NCBI GenBank assembly: GCA_030760725.1
Contig: JASWHV010000002.1
Location: 63,295,900 to 63,359,899, forward strand
Direction of reading: 5' to 3'
Source of the DNA: Neostapfia colusana
Taxonomy: Eukaryota > Streptophyta > Magnoliopsida > Poales > Poaceae
DNA: 64,000 bases
Below, in pieces: positions 34,836 through 46,800 of this stretch. Both the position numbers and the translations under genes were made by a program. Within the stretch, counting starts at the first letter, position 1. The number at the start of each line of letters is the position of its first letter. Below the pieces are notes generated by a model. That model saw only the letters and a list, made by a program, of their open reading frames with translations, was not told the DNA's origin and made no database searches.

Positions 34836-36138
34836 GCACCTGAATCAAATAAGACTATTTCGGGTTGTTTGTGGAATTTTAACATACCCGCAAGGATGGG
34901 TTCTCCCTCCGTCACGTCCTCTATGGCGAGTTGATGGATGTTGTCGGGCTTAGTGTTTGCCTGCCACGCATTAATTGGATTCTGGGGCTGATTCCTCCCC
35001 GGAAACGGTGGTGCCACTCCGCTGCCTTGCTTCTCGGGGCAATTTGTTGGCAAAGTGCCCCTGTCAACCGCACTTGTAACATGTGTCCGGTGGCTGGCCG
35101 GTGCATGGGGGACGAAAGCCCGGCATGCACTGCTGAAGTGCAAATGCACGCGACATCGCCCGCTGCTGCTGTTGTCGCTGCGGAGGTGCTGGTAATGCCG
35201 GTCAGAACGCCGGCTGTGGATACGGCCGATTGCGGAATTGCGTCGGTCGCTGTGGTGGCTGCCAGCATTGACCTGATGGTGTGCGATACACCATCCACTA
35301 TTTCTGGGGAGGACCACCTCCCTCTCCGCTTCTCTGCGGCATGCTGCGCTTCTTTTCTGCCGCAGTCAACTCCTTGCCCGTGTCTTTTTGAATAATCGCA
35401 GCGTCAATGATATCGTTGAGGCTGCCGCTATTAAACATTCCAAGCTTATCCTTCAGAAGCCGATTTAGCCCCTGGCAAAAGAAATCCCGCCTCTTCTCAT
35501 CCGTATTGGCATGATAGGAAGCATAGAGGGCGAGATCATTGAACGCCCGGGCATACTCCAGCGTGTTCCTGTTTCCTTGCTGCAGGGAGGAATTCTTGCG
35601 TCTTCCTCTTCATAAGACCCGGCAGTATATGATAGGCCCTGAAGGTTGTCCGGAACTCCGCCCAGGTCAATACTCGCTTTGTGGGTTGGGAGGCGCAGAA
35701 GTTCGCCCACCAAGCGCTTGCAGACCCCATAAGTTGCTGGGCCGCAAATTGTGTCTTCTGCTGCTCCGTAACACGGAGCCGCCCGAATTTCATCTCTATC
35801 GTGCGGAGCCAGTTGTCCGCAACAATGGGTTCATCCGTCCTTGAAAATACCGGGGGATGCGTCACGAGAAAATCCTAGTAAGAACTCTGCTGTCATTCTT
35901 CCCGGTCTTGACACCTCTCTAGATGAGACGTATTGTCAATAAGGGTGCACAGCAACTCAGTGTGCTGCTGGTGTGAGCCCACCATGGCTGCAAATATATC
36001 TGCCAACGTGACCGTTGGCAGTGGTGGTGGCTGTGGTTTCTGCTTCTGTTGTCCCGAGGAAGTCTCGGGAGGCTGTTGGGAGGCTTCTCCCCCTTGACTG
36101 GAACCCCCAACCTCAGGGTTGGCACGAGTGTGAGTCAT
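34836..36138 (-). pseudogene. gag and start of protease of element D
   Basis: Starts at 36138 (MTHTRANPEVGG), one base after TTTTAG. Gag core motifs DNWLRTIEMKFG, SASAWWANFCASQPT and TWAEFRTTFRAYH are clear, but the frame is broken at about 35893, 35536 and after. In the CCHC knuckle (about 35039-35085) a TGA interrupts CYKCG and the last Cys codon reads Leu. The protease begins EIVLFDSGA and is cut there by element C. Compared with element A (intact), this copy is clearly dead. Confidence 0.92.
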
Positions 36139-36411
36139 TCTAAAATTCAAAACAGCAACAGTCAGCACATGTCATACTCAAAATTCCATAAGAACAGTAC
36201 GGTAATGTAGTGACGCATTGAGAAATTCGCACAACATTCACATATATTGATAAAGCAAAAACTTTATACATGATACATTATTCTCGGACCTCCGAGAAGG
36301 CGTGCTCATGTCGTCACTACATATACACACGCTACTGTCTACATGACATGTCGCTGTTACAAAAGTAATTACACACCACCCTCGCTGCCCTACTCCGCAA
36401 CGGTAAACTCA
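36139..36411 (-). other. Spacer between upstream ORF and gag of element D
   Basis: Noncoding; ends at the T-rich stretch TTGAATTTTAG just before the gag ATG. Confidence 0.6.
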
Positions 36412-37371
36412 CTACTCGAAGTAGAAGTCGACCTCCTGCAGGTCTTCTTGCTCCGCTGGTTCGGATGGTGACTCCGGGTCCATGACCTCCCCTTCGGGTT
36501 CAGGTTCCGGCATCACCGGAATACCAAGAACAGGGGTACGGCACCTATCATCGGTAGGCCCACTACCGGAGGTACGAGGTCCTTCAAAGCATGCACCTCG
36601 TCCATGGCCTGGTTGTAGTCCATCTCCCAGTTCTGCCCTTCGTCAATTGCATCATCACGCTCTTGAGTAAGGACCCCGTTCTGCTGGGCTAATGCTTGGA
36701 CTTGTTGCAAAGCCGTGGTGTTGACACGGATTTTCTTCGCCGCCTTTTTCAGACGACGCAACTGATTATGCTGCTCATTGAGTCGCTTGATCGTCGGGAG
36801 AAGCACATTACAGATTGCGTTGTGTGCACTCTCGAAATGGTCATGGCGGCTGGTGCTCTCCTTGAGCTCCACGGCAAGTCGAGCCATATGCACAGCTTGG
36901 CTGTCCATCACGTTCTTCCCTGCTGCCAAATGGAGGCTGAGGTTCACCTCCGCTGGATTGTACCTTGGGCAATTCGGATCAGTCGCTGCAAAGTACCTCT
37001 CCCACCACATGTGGTTAGATAGTCCCTCCACCGGGACAAGCATGTATGGAGTGCCCTCCATAGCTCTCACATGCAGTTGGCAGAAACGCGACATAGCGTC
37101 GCGAGCTGTCACTTGCCACACGTCTTCCGGTTGTATCCCTTTCACCGTGACGGTGAACGGTGACCAACCCGGTGGCGTAGGTCCTTTTGGAACATCAACA
37201 TGAACAGTCCATATCTTGTTCGCTTCCTCGCCTTCTTCTTTGGCAAGGAATCGTGGCGTCTCTACATATCCGAAAATATTGAAGCATCAGCTTCAATAAA
37301 TCCGGATACCCGCTGCATTGAGAACAGTGGGATACCACCCATCCGTTCTCCAATTGCTTGTCCGCTGCCAT
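36412..37371 (-). pseudogene. Extra ORF upstream of gag in element D (frameshifted)
   Basis: Counterpart of the A-element ORF at 56029-56974: starts MAADKQLENGWVVSHCS (ATG directly after CCACAG). A frameshift near 37,260 breaks it; it is then open from about 37145 through RDAMSRFCQLHVRAMEGTPY, the Cys/Pro segment TDPNCPRYNPAEVNLSL and the coiled coil (PTIKRLNEQHNQLRRLKK, VQALAQQNGVLTQERDD). A second shift near 36,530 precedes the acidic end (VDFYFE, stop). The join that is out of frame in A (LLPTIKRL) is in frame here, so the ancestral ORF was continuous, about 315 codons. Function unknown. Confidence 0.85.
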
Positions 37372-38823
37372 CTGTGGAACAATATTTGAAAAAGTTCAAA
37401 TATTCACTTCAACAATAAATCCTTGAGTTATAACATAAAACATCTCTTTGAACTAATAAAACTTGGAAATATAAATCAAACTGGTCTGCTGTCTAAAATG
37501 ACAGTACTGAACAGTTTCCCTTCTACCCAGATTTAGACCATGTTAACGGCAAATTCAGTTCTGGAGTTCAACATAAAAGTTAAAGATAACTTCAATATCT
37601 TTCCATAATGTATTTATATTCCCTCAGATCTGTCCTGGTTCAAATGTTATGAGATGTCAAAGTTAACAGAATTTCTGGAGAAAATTGGGTAGCACCTCTC
37701 TGCTTGAGGTACTGACTTGATCCAAGAGTCCCAGTTAATTCTAAACCGAATTTGACATAACATTATGTTACAAAGTTGTAACCCATCTCATAAAATTTTC
37801 ATAACAGCCCGATTTGGTATTTTTGAATTTTTATGCAGGAAGTTATGCTCCTTTTACAGAGAATATTTGCTCTACCATGTTTTCTGGACAGTTTCAACTC
37901 TACTGCATTTTTTGACAAATTAAGGGATGAAACACCTATGGACATCAGTACAAAAGTTGTAGAACTCTTCCAAAGCTTTCCATAAATGTATCATACCACC
38001 CCAATGTCGAACAAACTCAACATATAACCTCCGTATAACTTCAGCATTATTTCAGCTGAAAACAGAGGACTCTGTTCCTGGAATAATATAAGTTGAAACT
38101 TGCTTAATTTTGAAGTCTTGATCAAGGGAAGGAGTTTAAATCAAGATTTTAGTGCCCTGGATTAAAATTTCAACTTTAACATGAAATTGTTCATTTAGTG
38201 CAGTGTGGTCGAAGCGTCACCCAAGTCATGCCGGTACTACGGTCTTCACAAAGACACCTATACCGGACTTAGACGGCTTCGTTAATTCAGTGGCACTAAA
38301 CGAATCTCGCACGCGTGTGCCACTCGTCTAACGATTCATGGTTAGACTACCTGCAATAAACCACACAATCATCGTGCTCAGCTGCACTCTGAACCCTGGC
38401 CCAATACAGTTCCATACATCCATCTGTCATCACTCGCACGGATGTTCTCAAGCCAAACACGCCTTGAGCTACATGTTCACGTTAACAACCACATGACGGG
38501 GTTTCCACCTACTTGCCCGTATCACGCCGGGAACTGGTGTTGCTCGAATACCCCAAACGACATGAAGAGTCGTAGAGGATACCAAAGCTGGCTGGGTTAC
38601 CTGCCACCCGTGAAGCTCCACCCTTAAGCTTGTGTGCACTGTTGGACAGCGCTTACATGCACCCCCCAAGACATAAAAAGTCCCGAGATGCATGATTTAC
38701 CGACATAGTAAATAGGTTAGTATTGCCACTTTCTATACACTAATAACATCCTTATATGGGCTAATAACTCGTTCATCGCCGAGTTTTTAAAAATCTAGCC
38801 TTTTTAAGTGCGCTAAACCTCAA
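37372..38823 (-). other. Leader of element D
   Basis: Noncoding 1.45 kb, collinear in outline with 54551-56028. It has the conserved GTAAGCGCTGTCCA word (GTAAGCG at 38656-38650, minus strand) and GGTGGCAGGTAACCC near 38,598-38,612. Confidence 0.65.
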
Positions 38824-38839
38824 CGATGCTCTAATGCCA
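38824..38839 (-). promoter_or_regulatory. Primer-binding site of element D (decayed)
   Basis: Minus-strand TGGCATTAGAGCATCG; two changes from the TGGTATCAGAGC core, three bases (GCG) inside the LTR end. Confidence 0.82.
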
Positions 38840-38842
38840 CGC

Positions 38843-41800
38843 TGTGAGGACCCGACGGTCCCGACAATCCAGGATCTCGCTGAGGGGTGCTGCGATGGAC
38901 AGCACTGGATAAACACACACAAAAGGCAATGAGCGGAAGCTAAATTTTTATTACATAAACTATTTTATCAACATACTTACATCAAAATATCGTTAAAGTC
39001 TACACTCACGGCTGTAGACTAAGCAAAAGGTCTCACGTTCAGCCCGTGAATGTGATCCCACTAGCACACACGCACAAACTAACATGGCGGCTTGAATGGC
39101 TCCCATTCGAAGGTGGTTACCTCTTGGTGGTACGTTTCCTCCTCGGGAGCCTCCTCCTCATGGAACCCTGCAAACACTTCAACTACAAGCAGTGAGCACG
39201 AAGGCTCAGCAAGACTGACCCGTCTCACCTAAACATGTAACTCTACATGCTGGATTTGCGGTGTATAATAGGAAAGTATGTTGCATAATACTTGACTAAT
39301 TAGTTGACTCTTACTTTCAAGTTTTAGCCTCGAGTTAGTGGAGAACCTTGTGCTAAGACACATAAGAAATCCGTAATCAAACAAGAAACTCATTTCTCTT
39401 ATGTGCTTTGCCTAAGGATGGAAATAACTTTGATTTGCTCAAAAATAAAGCATTTCATTAACAATCAACATAAATCTTTTAACCAGCAACTTTTACCATG
39501 ACAACTAGCATATTCTTTCTACATGACGGTACAGTAAACAAGTGGTAATCACTCACCACGATGGACAGCGATTATAATCAATTTACACCTGCAGGTTACC
39601 CGAATAACCCGTCACGTATGCCCGTACTCGATGCTGCCTACAGCAACCATCACAGACGTCGTACGCAACCACCTTTCATCCGTTAGCCAAGTGTTGAACC
39701 GGTCCTATCGTCCTGAGCAGGAGGTCTCCACGCAAAGCATCCTCGGTGCCCGCTAGCCGATTTACACCTCGCCGCTCTTAACCTACCCTCTGGACAAAAA
39801 TCAATGCATCCACAGATCGCTACCCGAATTACATCGGTTTCTCAGTTCCCATATATCCGGTAAGTCTTTGGTACTGTTCTAGCTTGTTCAACAGGCCAGC
39901 ACACGGCTCGGTCTTCAATCAATATAAGCAGAGCTATGACACCAAGGCTCCAAAGTCCTGCTGTGCTTACTCTCCGCTCGGTCTCATTTTTATGCCATGT
40001 GATTCATTGTCTATCTCTCTAACTGAGTGGTGTGCCTCAAAGCCTATTCTCGTGAGTAGTTCCAACTACTCGACTTGTACCGAATCCTATACCATTTACG
40101 CATTGTTGTGGCTACTCAAGGTTTAAATCCTAAGCCCCAAAATCTCTAGTTCTATTGGCTATGCAATTGGGTTTTGAATCAAGACTCTAATGCACATTGT
40201 AGGAAATGCATAAGGTAAGTGATCAAAACATAAGACTTTATAAAAGGGTTAATGCAAACTGGAGCTTGCCTTGCTGCTGGTCGCTGACTAAATGTTCTTC
40301 CGGAGTAATAAAATCCATAACCTCCGGGTCCTCTTCGACCTTAGTAATAAAGTATAGCTAGATAGCCCTTTTTACTCTGAAATTTTTACTATGGTTTGGT
40401 GACAACCTAAATAGGGACTAGGCTCACTAGGCCAAATTTCATTTGAAGCAAAGCTAATTTGAGCCCTGCACAAATATATGTGTATTTGGCCATAATTAGA
40501 GCTCTTGTGGTTTTCTAGGGATTTTCATGGAGCAAGCCATGACTTTTAGAAACTAGCATTTCAGAGGGTTCTAATGAATTGGTTTCATCTAATTTGGAGA
40601 ATCCTACCAAAATATATGAGCTAAAGAAGTTCAGAGAAATTCTGAATAATGTTTCTGGACATTTTTCTTTTTCTCCTGAGCAGTTTCCTTAATAACACAA
40701 TTAGGTGGACGAAATTAGCTCAGATGGATCTGAAATTTTTATGGTGACTCAGGTATATTACAAGGAAAATCTTGGCAACATTTCAGAATTTTCCATCAAA
40801 GGAATCTCCAGTTAAAATTCTCAACAATTTAAATTTTGGAGAATTAATTCTTTATAAATAAAGTTCATGGAGTGAAACTTGTTTTGCTGGAAAATACTCA
40901 GAGAGCTGAATCCAACAAAATTTTGTTCACTCGGTTTGGAACCGAGCCAAAGTTATGTGCTTCTAAAGTTTTGGGAGGGAAAACTGAAAAAGAAAACACA
41001 AAATGTTTAAACGGCTGACAATGGGCCCCACCCGACAGTATCGTCTTCAATCTCTCGTCGGTGCCCGAAAAAGCGCCGAGCAGAGGCGGTGGCGCGGCCC
41101 GTTCTCGGCCGATTCTATCTAATTTTTTATGCGGTTTCTTCCTACATGATCCGTGAAGCATGGCGCACACGTCGGACAACCCCTCGCACCTCGACATCGC
41201 CGTAAAAGTGATCAGCGACGGCGGCGGAGTTGAGCTCAGGTCCAACGGTTCTAACTGGAGCACGGGGAAGCTAATCCTGCCCTCCTCTTGGCCGGAGATC
41301 GCCGGGAAGGTGGACATCACTGGTGACCCGAGCTGTTTTCACCAGCGGCAGAGAAAACACCGTGCTACGCTCTCCGGCTGGACCATCCGTGCTCAGATTT
41401 GACCTAGGTGATCGTTAGATCCTGTTCTAGCTCTAGCCAGACCAGCTGATCGGATGATCAACCATGTGAGAGGAATTTCACGTTTTGGTTGGCTTCAATT
41501 CTATATGGTGATCGCCAGAACTCGTGAAATTCCGGCTAGCCGGCGTGATGAACGAGCTAGGGATTTCGAGAAGCTCTACTAGACTTCGGTGCTAACCTCT
41601 AGGTTCACTTGGTCGCACCGGAGCGGCTCTGAGATGGCAGGCGACGATGATCCGTGGAGGTGTGGTGGTGTTGATCTGAGGAGGAAGGAAACGGCTCGGA
41701 GAAGCTCGAGGAACATCAGTCACGGGCTTGAACTAGTGCGAGAACATTGAAGAAGGGTCAACGATCTCGTTTGCGGCCTCAGTTTATCGTGACAGCCACT

Positions 41801-42680
41801 GGTTCGCCCGGTCGATGACGAGGGTGGAAGCTCGGCTGAGCGGTGATTAGGCGGTTCCGTTGCTGCACGAAGAACAGCTTGCGACGAGTGAAACAATCAA
41901 GGGATCATCCGTGGGTGCGGCTAAGGAGACTGGGGAAGAAGCTCGGTGGCTCAAGGAGGCAGGCAGCTTCTGTACAGCCCATTCCTCGCCGTGAAGTTCA
42001 GCCGAGCGCGCGCAAAACCAGAGTGCCTCGGTAACATTCTGTTATCTTGGTTGTGTGACTGACATGTGGGTCCACAATTCAAATTTGTCCCACGAAATTG
42101 AATTTTTCTACTGCTCTAAATATTGTGAGCACACTGTCCTTGGTAATTTGATCAAACCATATTTTGGCCCTCTGAATTCGAATGTTTTAAAGTGTCTAGT
42201 GATTTGATTACAATTGCAGCAAATGTGAACTTTGAAATTCAAATTACATTTGAATTTGCTACAATTAGCTCATGTCAAGATTAACTCCAAATGGAGTGAA
42301 AATTGGTGTGTGAGCTCATAAAAATTTTCTGAGTGTGAATATGAATCCCACTTTTGAATTCATGGGATGAAAAGAGTTTGAATTTGAAGTTATATTCAAA
42401 ACACCCTTTTAATGATTGTATCCAAAAGTATCTCAAAAGGTTCTGGATTTGTGTGAAACTTATCATGAGTATTCCTAACAAAGTTTAGGAGTTAATCATG
42501 TACTCAGCCCCTATATGATGCATGTGAGAAATACCACTTTTACATTTTGTAAGTTCATCTCTAATCATTCAATTTACGGTGGTTACTTGCTCTTCAAATG
42601 TGTTCATGTAATTATCAGAAATGAGCTGAGGTGTGGGTATGATGAACACCTTTAGCAAGTGAAAAACTTGGGCCCTTACA
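38843..42680 (-). repeat. 5' LTR of element D (3,838 bp)
   Basis: Starts TGTAAGGGCCC (from 42680) and ends CCTCACA. The GC-rich leader part is about 41,000-42,050. Contains the exon-like pair described separately, the LTR-wide conserved block (GATTATAATC..., about 39,540-39,620) and AATAAA at 38952-38947. Confidence 0.9.
39079..40350 (-). other. Exon-like open segments inside the LTR of element D
   Basis: First segment (about 40350-40270): KVEEDPEVMDFITPEEH, ending CAGCAAG/GCAAGCTCC. Second (39167-39079, 89 nt, the same length as in A): after GTTTGCAG, FHEEEAPEEETYHQEV then FEWEPFKPPC and stop. The phase across the GC-AG junction equals that in A. In the first segment most differences from A that I compared lie at third codon positions (GAG/GAA, CCC/CCG, GAA/GAG, GTC/GTT, GAC/GAT, TTC/TTT). 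The acceptor of the first segment is unclear. Confidence 0.5.
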
Positions 42681-43468
42681 ATGTGGTCGTGTAGCCCCAG
42701 AGCGCCGTGGGGCGGAGGGTCGGCTCTCTCTGCCGCGCGGCGTTCCTTGACAATTCTTGAAGCCGGTTGGTTACTAGCGCCGCATCAGGGCTTGGTATTC
42801 TTATGCATAAAATTGTCAGAGCTGCTTGATGTTCCACGCGTTGGGGAGAGGATTGCCGTTGACGTCGGCCAGACGGTAGGCGCTAGGCTGGAGGACAGTA
42901 GAGATGACGTACTTGCCTTCCCATGGGAACGACAATTTGTGTCTCTCCTTGTTGGTCTGAATCCTTTGGAGGACCAGATCCCCTGCTCGAAGAACTCGAG
43001 GGTGGACTCTCTATTCTTGGTTGCGTCGCAAATCCTGTTTATATATGTGCAATCACAGTAGTGCAACGTCGCAGGCCTCATCGAGTTGGTCAACGGAGTC
43101 CTGCCTTGCCTGTTTGGATCAGACTTCTTCATATGCCTTGGCTCGAGGCGAGCCAAACTCGAGCTCAGCCGGTACAATGGCCTCCATGCCGTATGCCATG
43201 AAGAACGGTGTGAAACCGGTGGATCGGTTGGGTGTGGTACGCAGGCTCCACAAAACGGATGGCAACTCTGTGGCCCAGCGCCCGGCGCATTTGTTGAGGC
43301 AATGGAAGATGCGAGGCTTGAGTCCCTGTAGTATCAGGCCATTGGCCCAATCGACCTACCCATTGCTGCGTGGATAGGCTACTGACACCCAGTCGATCCG
43401 GATGTGAAAGCTGTCAAAGAACTCGGCGTGGAGGGGAAACTCGCTCCCTGATTTATCCGACCCCATGC
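42681..43468 (-). pseudogene. Integrase fragment of a Tat-lineage Ty3/gypsy element
   Basis: Minus-strand pieces in several frames: RIDWVSVAYPRSNG, GLKPRIFHCLNKCAGRWATE, LPSVLWSLRTTPNRSTGFTP, FFMAYGMEAIVPAELEFGSP and a PWEGKYVISTVL-like stretch. These are typical of the C-terminal integrase of RIRE2/Retand-type (Tat) elements, a lineage different from the chromoviruses around it. Stops (the expected Q after SNG reads TAG) and frameshifts show a dead relic. It is bounded on the left by D's LTR and on the right by element G's pol. Confidence 0.8.
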
Positions 43469-43801
43469 TGTCACCGAGAAATGTGGACTAGTGGCGTATC
43501 GACTATAACTACCGGCATCTCTCGCTGGTGTTCATGACATTTTCCATGTTTCACAACTGCGAAAATGTTTGAAGTATACAACAGCGGACCACACTGAAGA
43601 CATTGGCAAGTTGCAACCGATTTAACCTACGCTGAATATCTGGTTGAAATTATTAATGAGAAGACTAGGACCAAGCATAACAGAATGCTGTGGTTCTACA
43701 AGATCTTATGGAGCAACCACACTGCTGAGGAAGCGACGTGGTAGAGCAAAGATTTCCTTCGCTCAGATTATACGGATTTCTTAGCATCTCATCTTGGGTA
43801 A
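43469..43801 (+). pseudogene. pol C-terminus (chromodomain) of element G
   Basis: VAYRLQLPASLAGVHDIFHV, SQLRKCLKYTTADHTEDI, then after a stop and frameshift FYKILWSNHTAEEATW, a TAG in place of Glu, and SKDFLRSDYTDFLASHLG with stop. Aligns to the last ~110 residues of element A's polyprotein. Non-functional. Confidence 0.88.
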
Positions 43802-43853
43802 TTCCTCTCGTACCTTCGTCTCTACTGTTATATTCTTGGGATGGGATTCTTTT

Positions 43854-43866
43854 AAGAGGGGAGGGA
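43854..43866 (+). promoter_or_regulatory. Polypurine tract of element G
   Basis: AAGAGGGGAGGGA directly before the LTR start TGTGAAAGACC. Confidence 0.8.
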
Positions 43867-46800
43867 TGTGAAAGACCACATTTACACCTTTGGTTCAGTA
43901 CACAAAAATTGGGGGAAATTCAAATTTTCAAATGCATTTGCAGCTAGCCATACCCTAGTATCACTAGTGCAAATTCAAACTGAAATTTTTCCCATAGTGT
44001 GTCAATTTGCATATTGGATTCCACCAATGTGATCAACACATTTGCATTAGCACCCCTGCAAAATTTCATACAATTTTGGAATTTGGTTGCTATGAATTTG
44101 AATCAATGTAGGAGGATTCGAATTCAAATGTCATATGCAATTCAAATTCCATCATACAAAACTGAATTCTTTTTAATTCGAACTGAGCTCATGACTTGGT
44201 GGCTAAGTCTACAATTAAATTGTGAGTAGATGAGAAAATATCAGTGGAAAACAAATGAAAAGAAGTAGAGGGGGCGGGACCCACTGTTCGGTGACTGAAT
44301 TCCTCACTGAACCGACTCATTTTCAGCATGGGCTCTCGGGTGAGTGTGGCTGTGCCACGAGGACACCACCTCGGCTGGTGAATTCCACCTCATGGTGAAA
44401 TTTTTGGCTCAAAAACCAGCACGACAAGCTGCTCCGTCCATTCTCTCTGCTTCCGAGTAAAAACCAGCTCACACCTTTGCTGTTCTTTGCTCCCGTGAAC
44501 GAACTCTACGCCGCCTCTCTCTAATCACCAGCGACCGGTGGATCCCGGCAGTTTCACGGACTGCACCAGAACAATAAAAGGTGCGCCTTGTCACGCTGAA
44601 GCTGATAAAGCCGTGTTCTGTTTCATGCGGTGTAGAGCAAGTATTGCTAGTTTCTTTCCACGGTGTGTGTTAGGGGTAGAGATCGGTCGACGGCGAAATT
44701 TGTTGCGCAGAGGCAACCACCTCTCGAGTTGCACACCATACACGTTCTAGATCATCTAGCGCACCTTCTCGATCAAATAGCACCGAGTTTCATCAACTAG
44801 AACCCTAGTTCCGCGAGTTTTTAATGCCGGCGGCCAAAAACAGGGCACCTCACCGGTGAGGTCCTAGTTGTGGCCGTTTCCATGAGGATCTGGGTTCATA
44901 TTTGTGCTCAGAAAGTTTCCATGGATCTCTCAGACAAAACCACGTCGAAAAAGGTGTAGAGAACACCTAGTTCGACATCGCCGATGAGCTCCCGGCCGCT
45001 GTCACCGCCATGAGCACTGTTCCGGCCATCGCCGAGCTCTGGTTAGTGCACCAGCATATTCCTCGTGCAAAGTTGTGCATAGGCAGCGAGTTTCGTTTAA
45101 GGTCGTGCCGTGAAACGGCCGGCGGCGAACTCTCCGTCAAGGTGCCGCCGCGGGTGCCGCTGGTGGCGTGAGGAAGAAGAAGTGGGGCGGGCCCCGCGTG
45201 GCAGTAAGAGATAAACCAGACCCGGGATCCGCTGTGTGACCGGGATTTCGTGCGGCTACGCGGGAAAATGAGCGGACCACCGTGTGGCTTCGCTGTCGGG
45301 CTGACACGTAGCCCTTGGGCCCACCAGCCCGGTTTAAAATTTCTGAATCTCGATTTCAATTTCCAGATTATTGCCGAATTTGAGGAGCCATAACTTTTGG
45401 TAGGATTGTCCAAAAATTATGAAACAAATTTTGTTGCATTCCTGTCAACCAGAAATTTGCAGAGATGAAAAGAAATTGGTATGAAAATTCCTTGATTTGC
45501 CTCCAAAATTCATCAAATTTAAATTTTTGAGAATTAATTCCAGGAGATCCCTGTTATGGAATTTGCTCAATTTTGGTCAGAAGGTCCTTCAGAAATCTAC
45601 TAACCACCGGCAAAAATTTGGGAAGCATTGGATCTCATTTACTAGGTCTAATGGTGCTCAAATATGTTCTGATCTAAGAAAATTAGAAAAACATCAGAAT
45701 CCATATTCAGATTTTTATTCAAACTTAGGATTTCAATATCATCCTATAGGAAACTTCAAATTTACTGAAACCAAATCTCAGGGACTTATAGAATTCTGAA
45801 GTTTCTGAAAAGTCTAAGTTGATTAAAGTTTTTGTAATATAAAAGTTAATTAGCTCCTTATAGATATTTTTATACATGAACACTTAAATATGTGCTTATT
45901 TTCATGCCGTCTAGTTGCCAAGCTCAAGGAGACGCCGGAGGCCTTTGAAGTCATTCCTACGGATACAACTCCACTGACCTGCAGCAACAAGGCATGCTCC
46001 GGTTTGCATTTAACAATTCTGTCAAGTTTTGTTTTACCTCCACTTAGATTGATGTATGTATGTACATTAGGTTTAGGATGATTGAAACCCTTATTGCATA
46101 ACCAGATGATCCTAAAACAGGGTGAGGGTAATGTCTAAGTATCGAGTAGACTATGCCGTGCTTAATATCTTATAGGCTTCAGTACAAGTCAAGTAGTTGG
46201 AATCTACTCGCGATTATAGGATTCACCACATATGGGATTGGTTCGAGATGTGAGATAACCCTAGTAACAAAAATGAGACTAGGCAGGGGCATAGGACGCA
46301 GCAAGAGGAAGTCTTTTGTGCGTAGCCCTTCCCATTTCTATTGAGGACTGATCCGTGTGCGGGCCCCGCTGAACAAGTTTGAATGTACCGAAGGCATATC
46401 AGATATATGGGGTCTGATAAACTGATGTAACCTATACCTCCGGGCGTCGAGGGATAACGCACCGATTTATAGGTGTAGGTTGATGGCAGCAAGGTGGAAA
46501 TCCGCTAGGTAACAGGCATAGAGAGATGCTCCGTGTAGGGAACCTCCTCCTCGTTTGGGTGTGACCCGTTCGACGTTTGGGCTGTTTGGTGAAAGGTTGT
46601 CCCTTACGACATCGGATGAGCGTGCCTGTGGGGACCCCGTCCCAACAGTCCAGGAATCACATTTGGTGGTGCCATGCGATGCGGCACCCAACAGCACACA
46701 TCCGAAAAACACATATACACAACAATATGTCTTTAATACATAATATTGTCACATTTTACAAAGAATGTACAGGCGAACATTTGCAGCGGAAGATAAGAAT

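Larger units (their letters stand above)
19989..42680 (-). mobile_element. Element D: old Ty3/gypsy chromovirus, heavily interrupted
   Basis: On the minus strand: 5' LTR 42680-38843, PBS 38839-38824, leader, upstream ORF 37371-36412, gag and start of protease 36138-34836, [element C inserted], rest of protease 25385-25233, [solo LTR A'' with deletion], RT and RNase H 21248-19989, then the B insertion and CACTA; integrase and the 3' LTR are left of the window. The protein is close to that of element A, so A serves as a template for its breaks. Right flank ATGTG (42681-42685) is the possible target duplication. Confidence 0.9.

Noticed and set aside
40898..41402. Overlapping frames of 80-140 codons on both strands in the D LTR
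   Set aside because: GC-rich leader part of an LTR, both strands open, no conservation seen in other LTRs.
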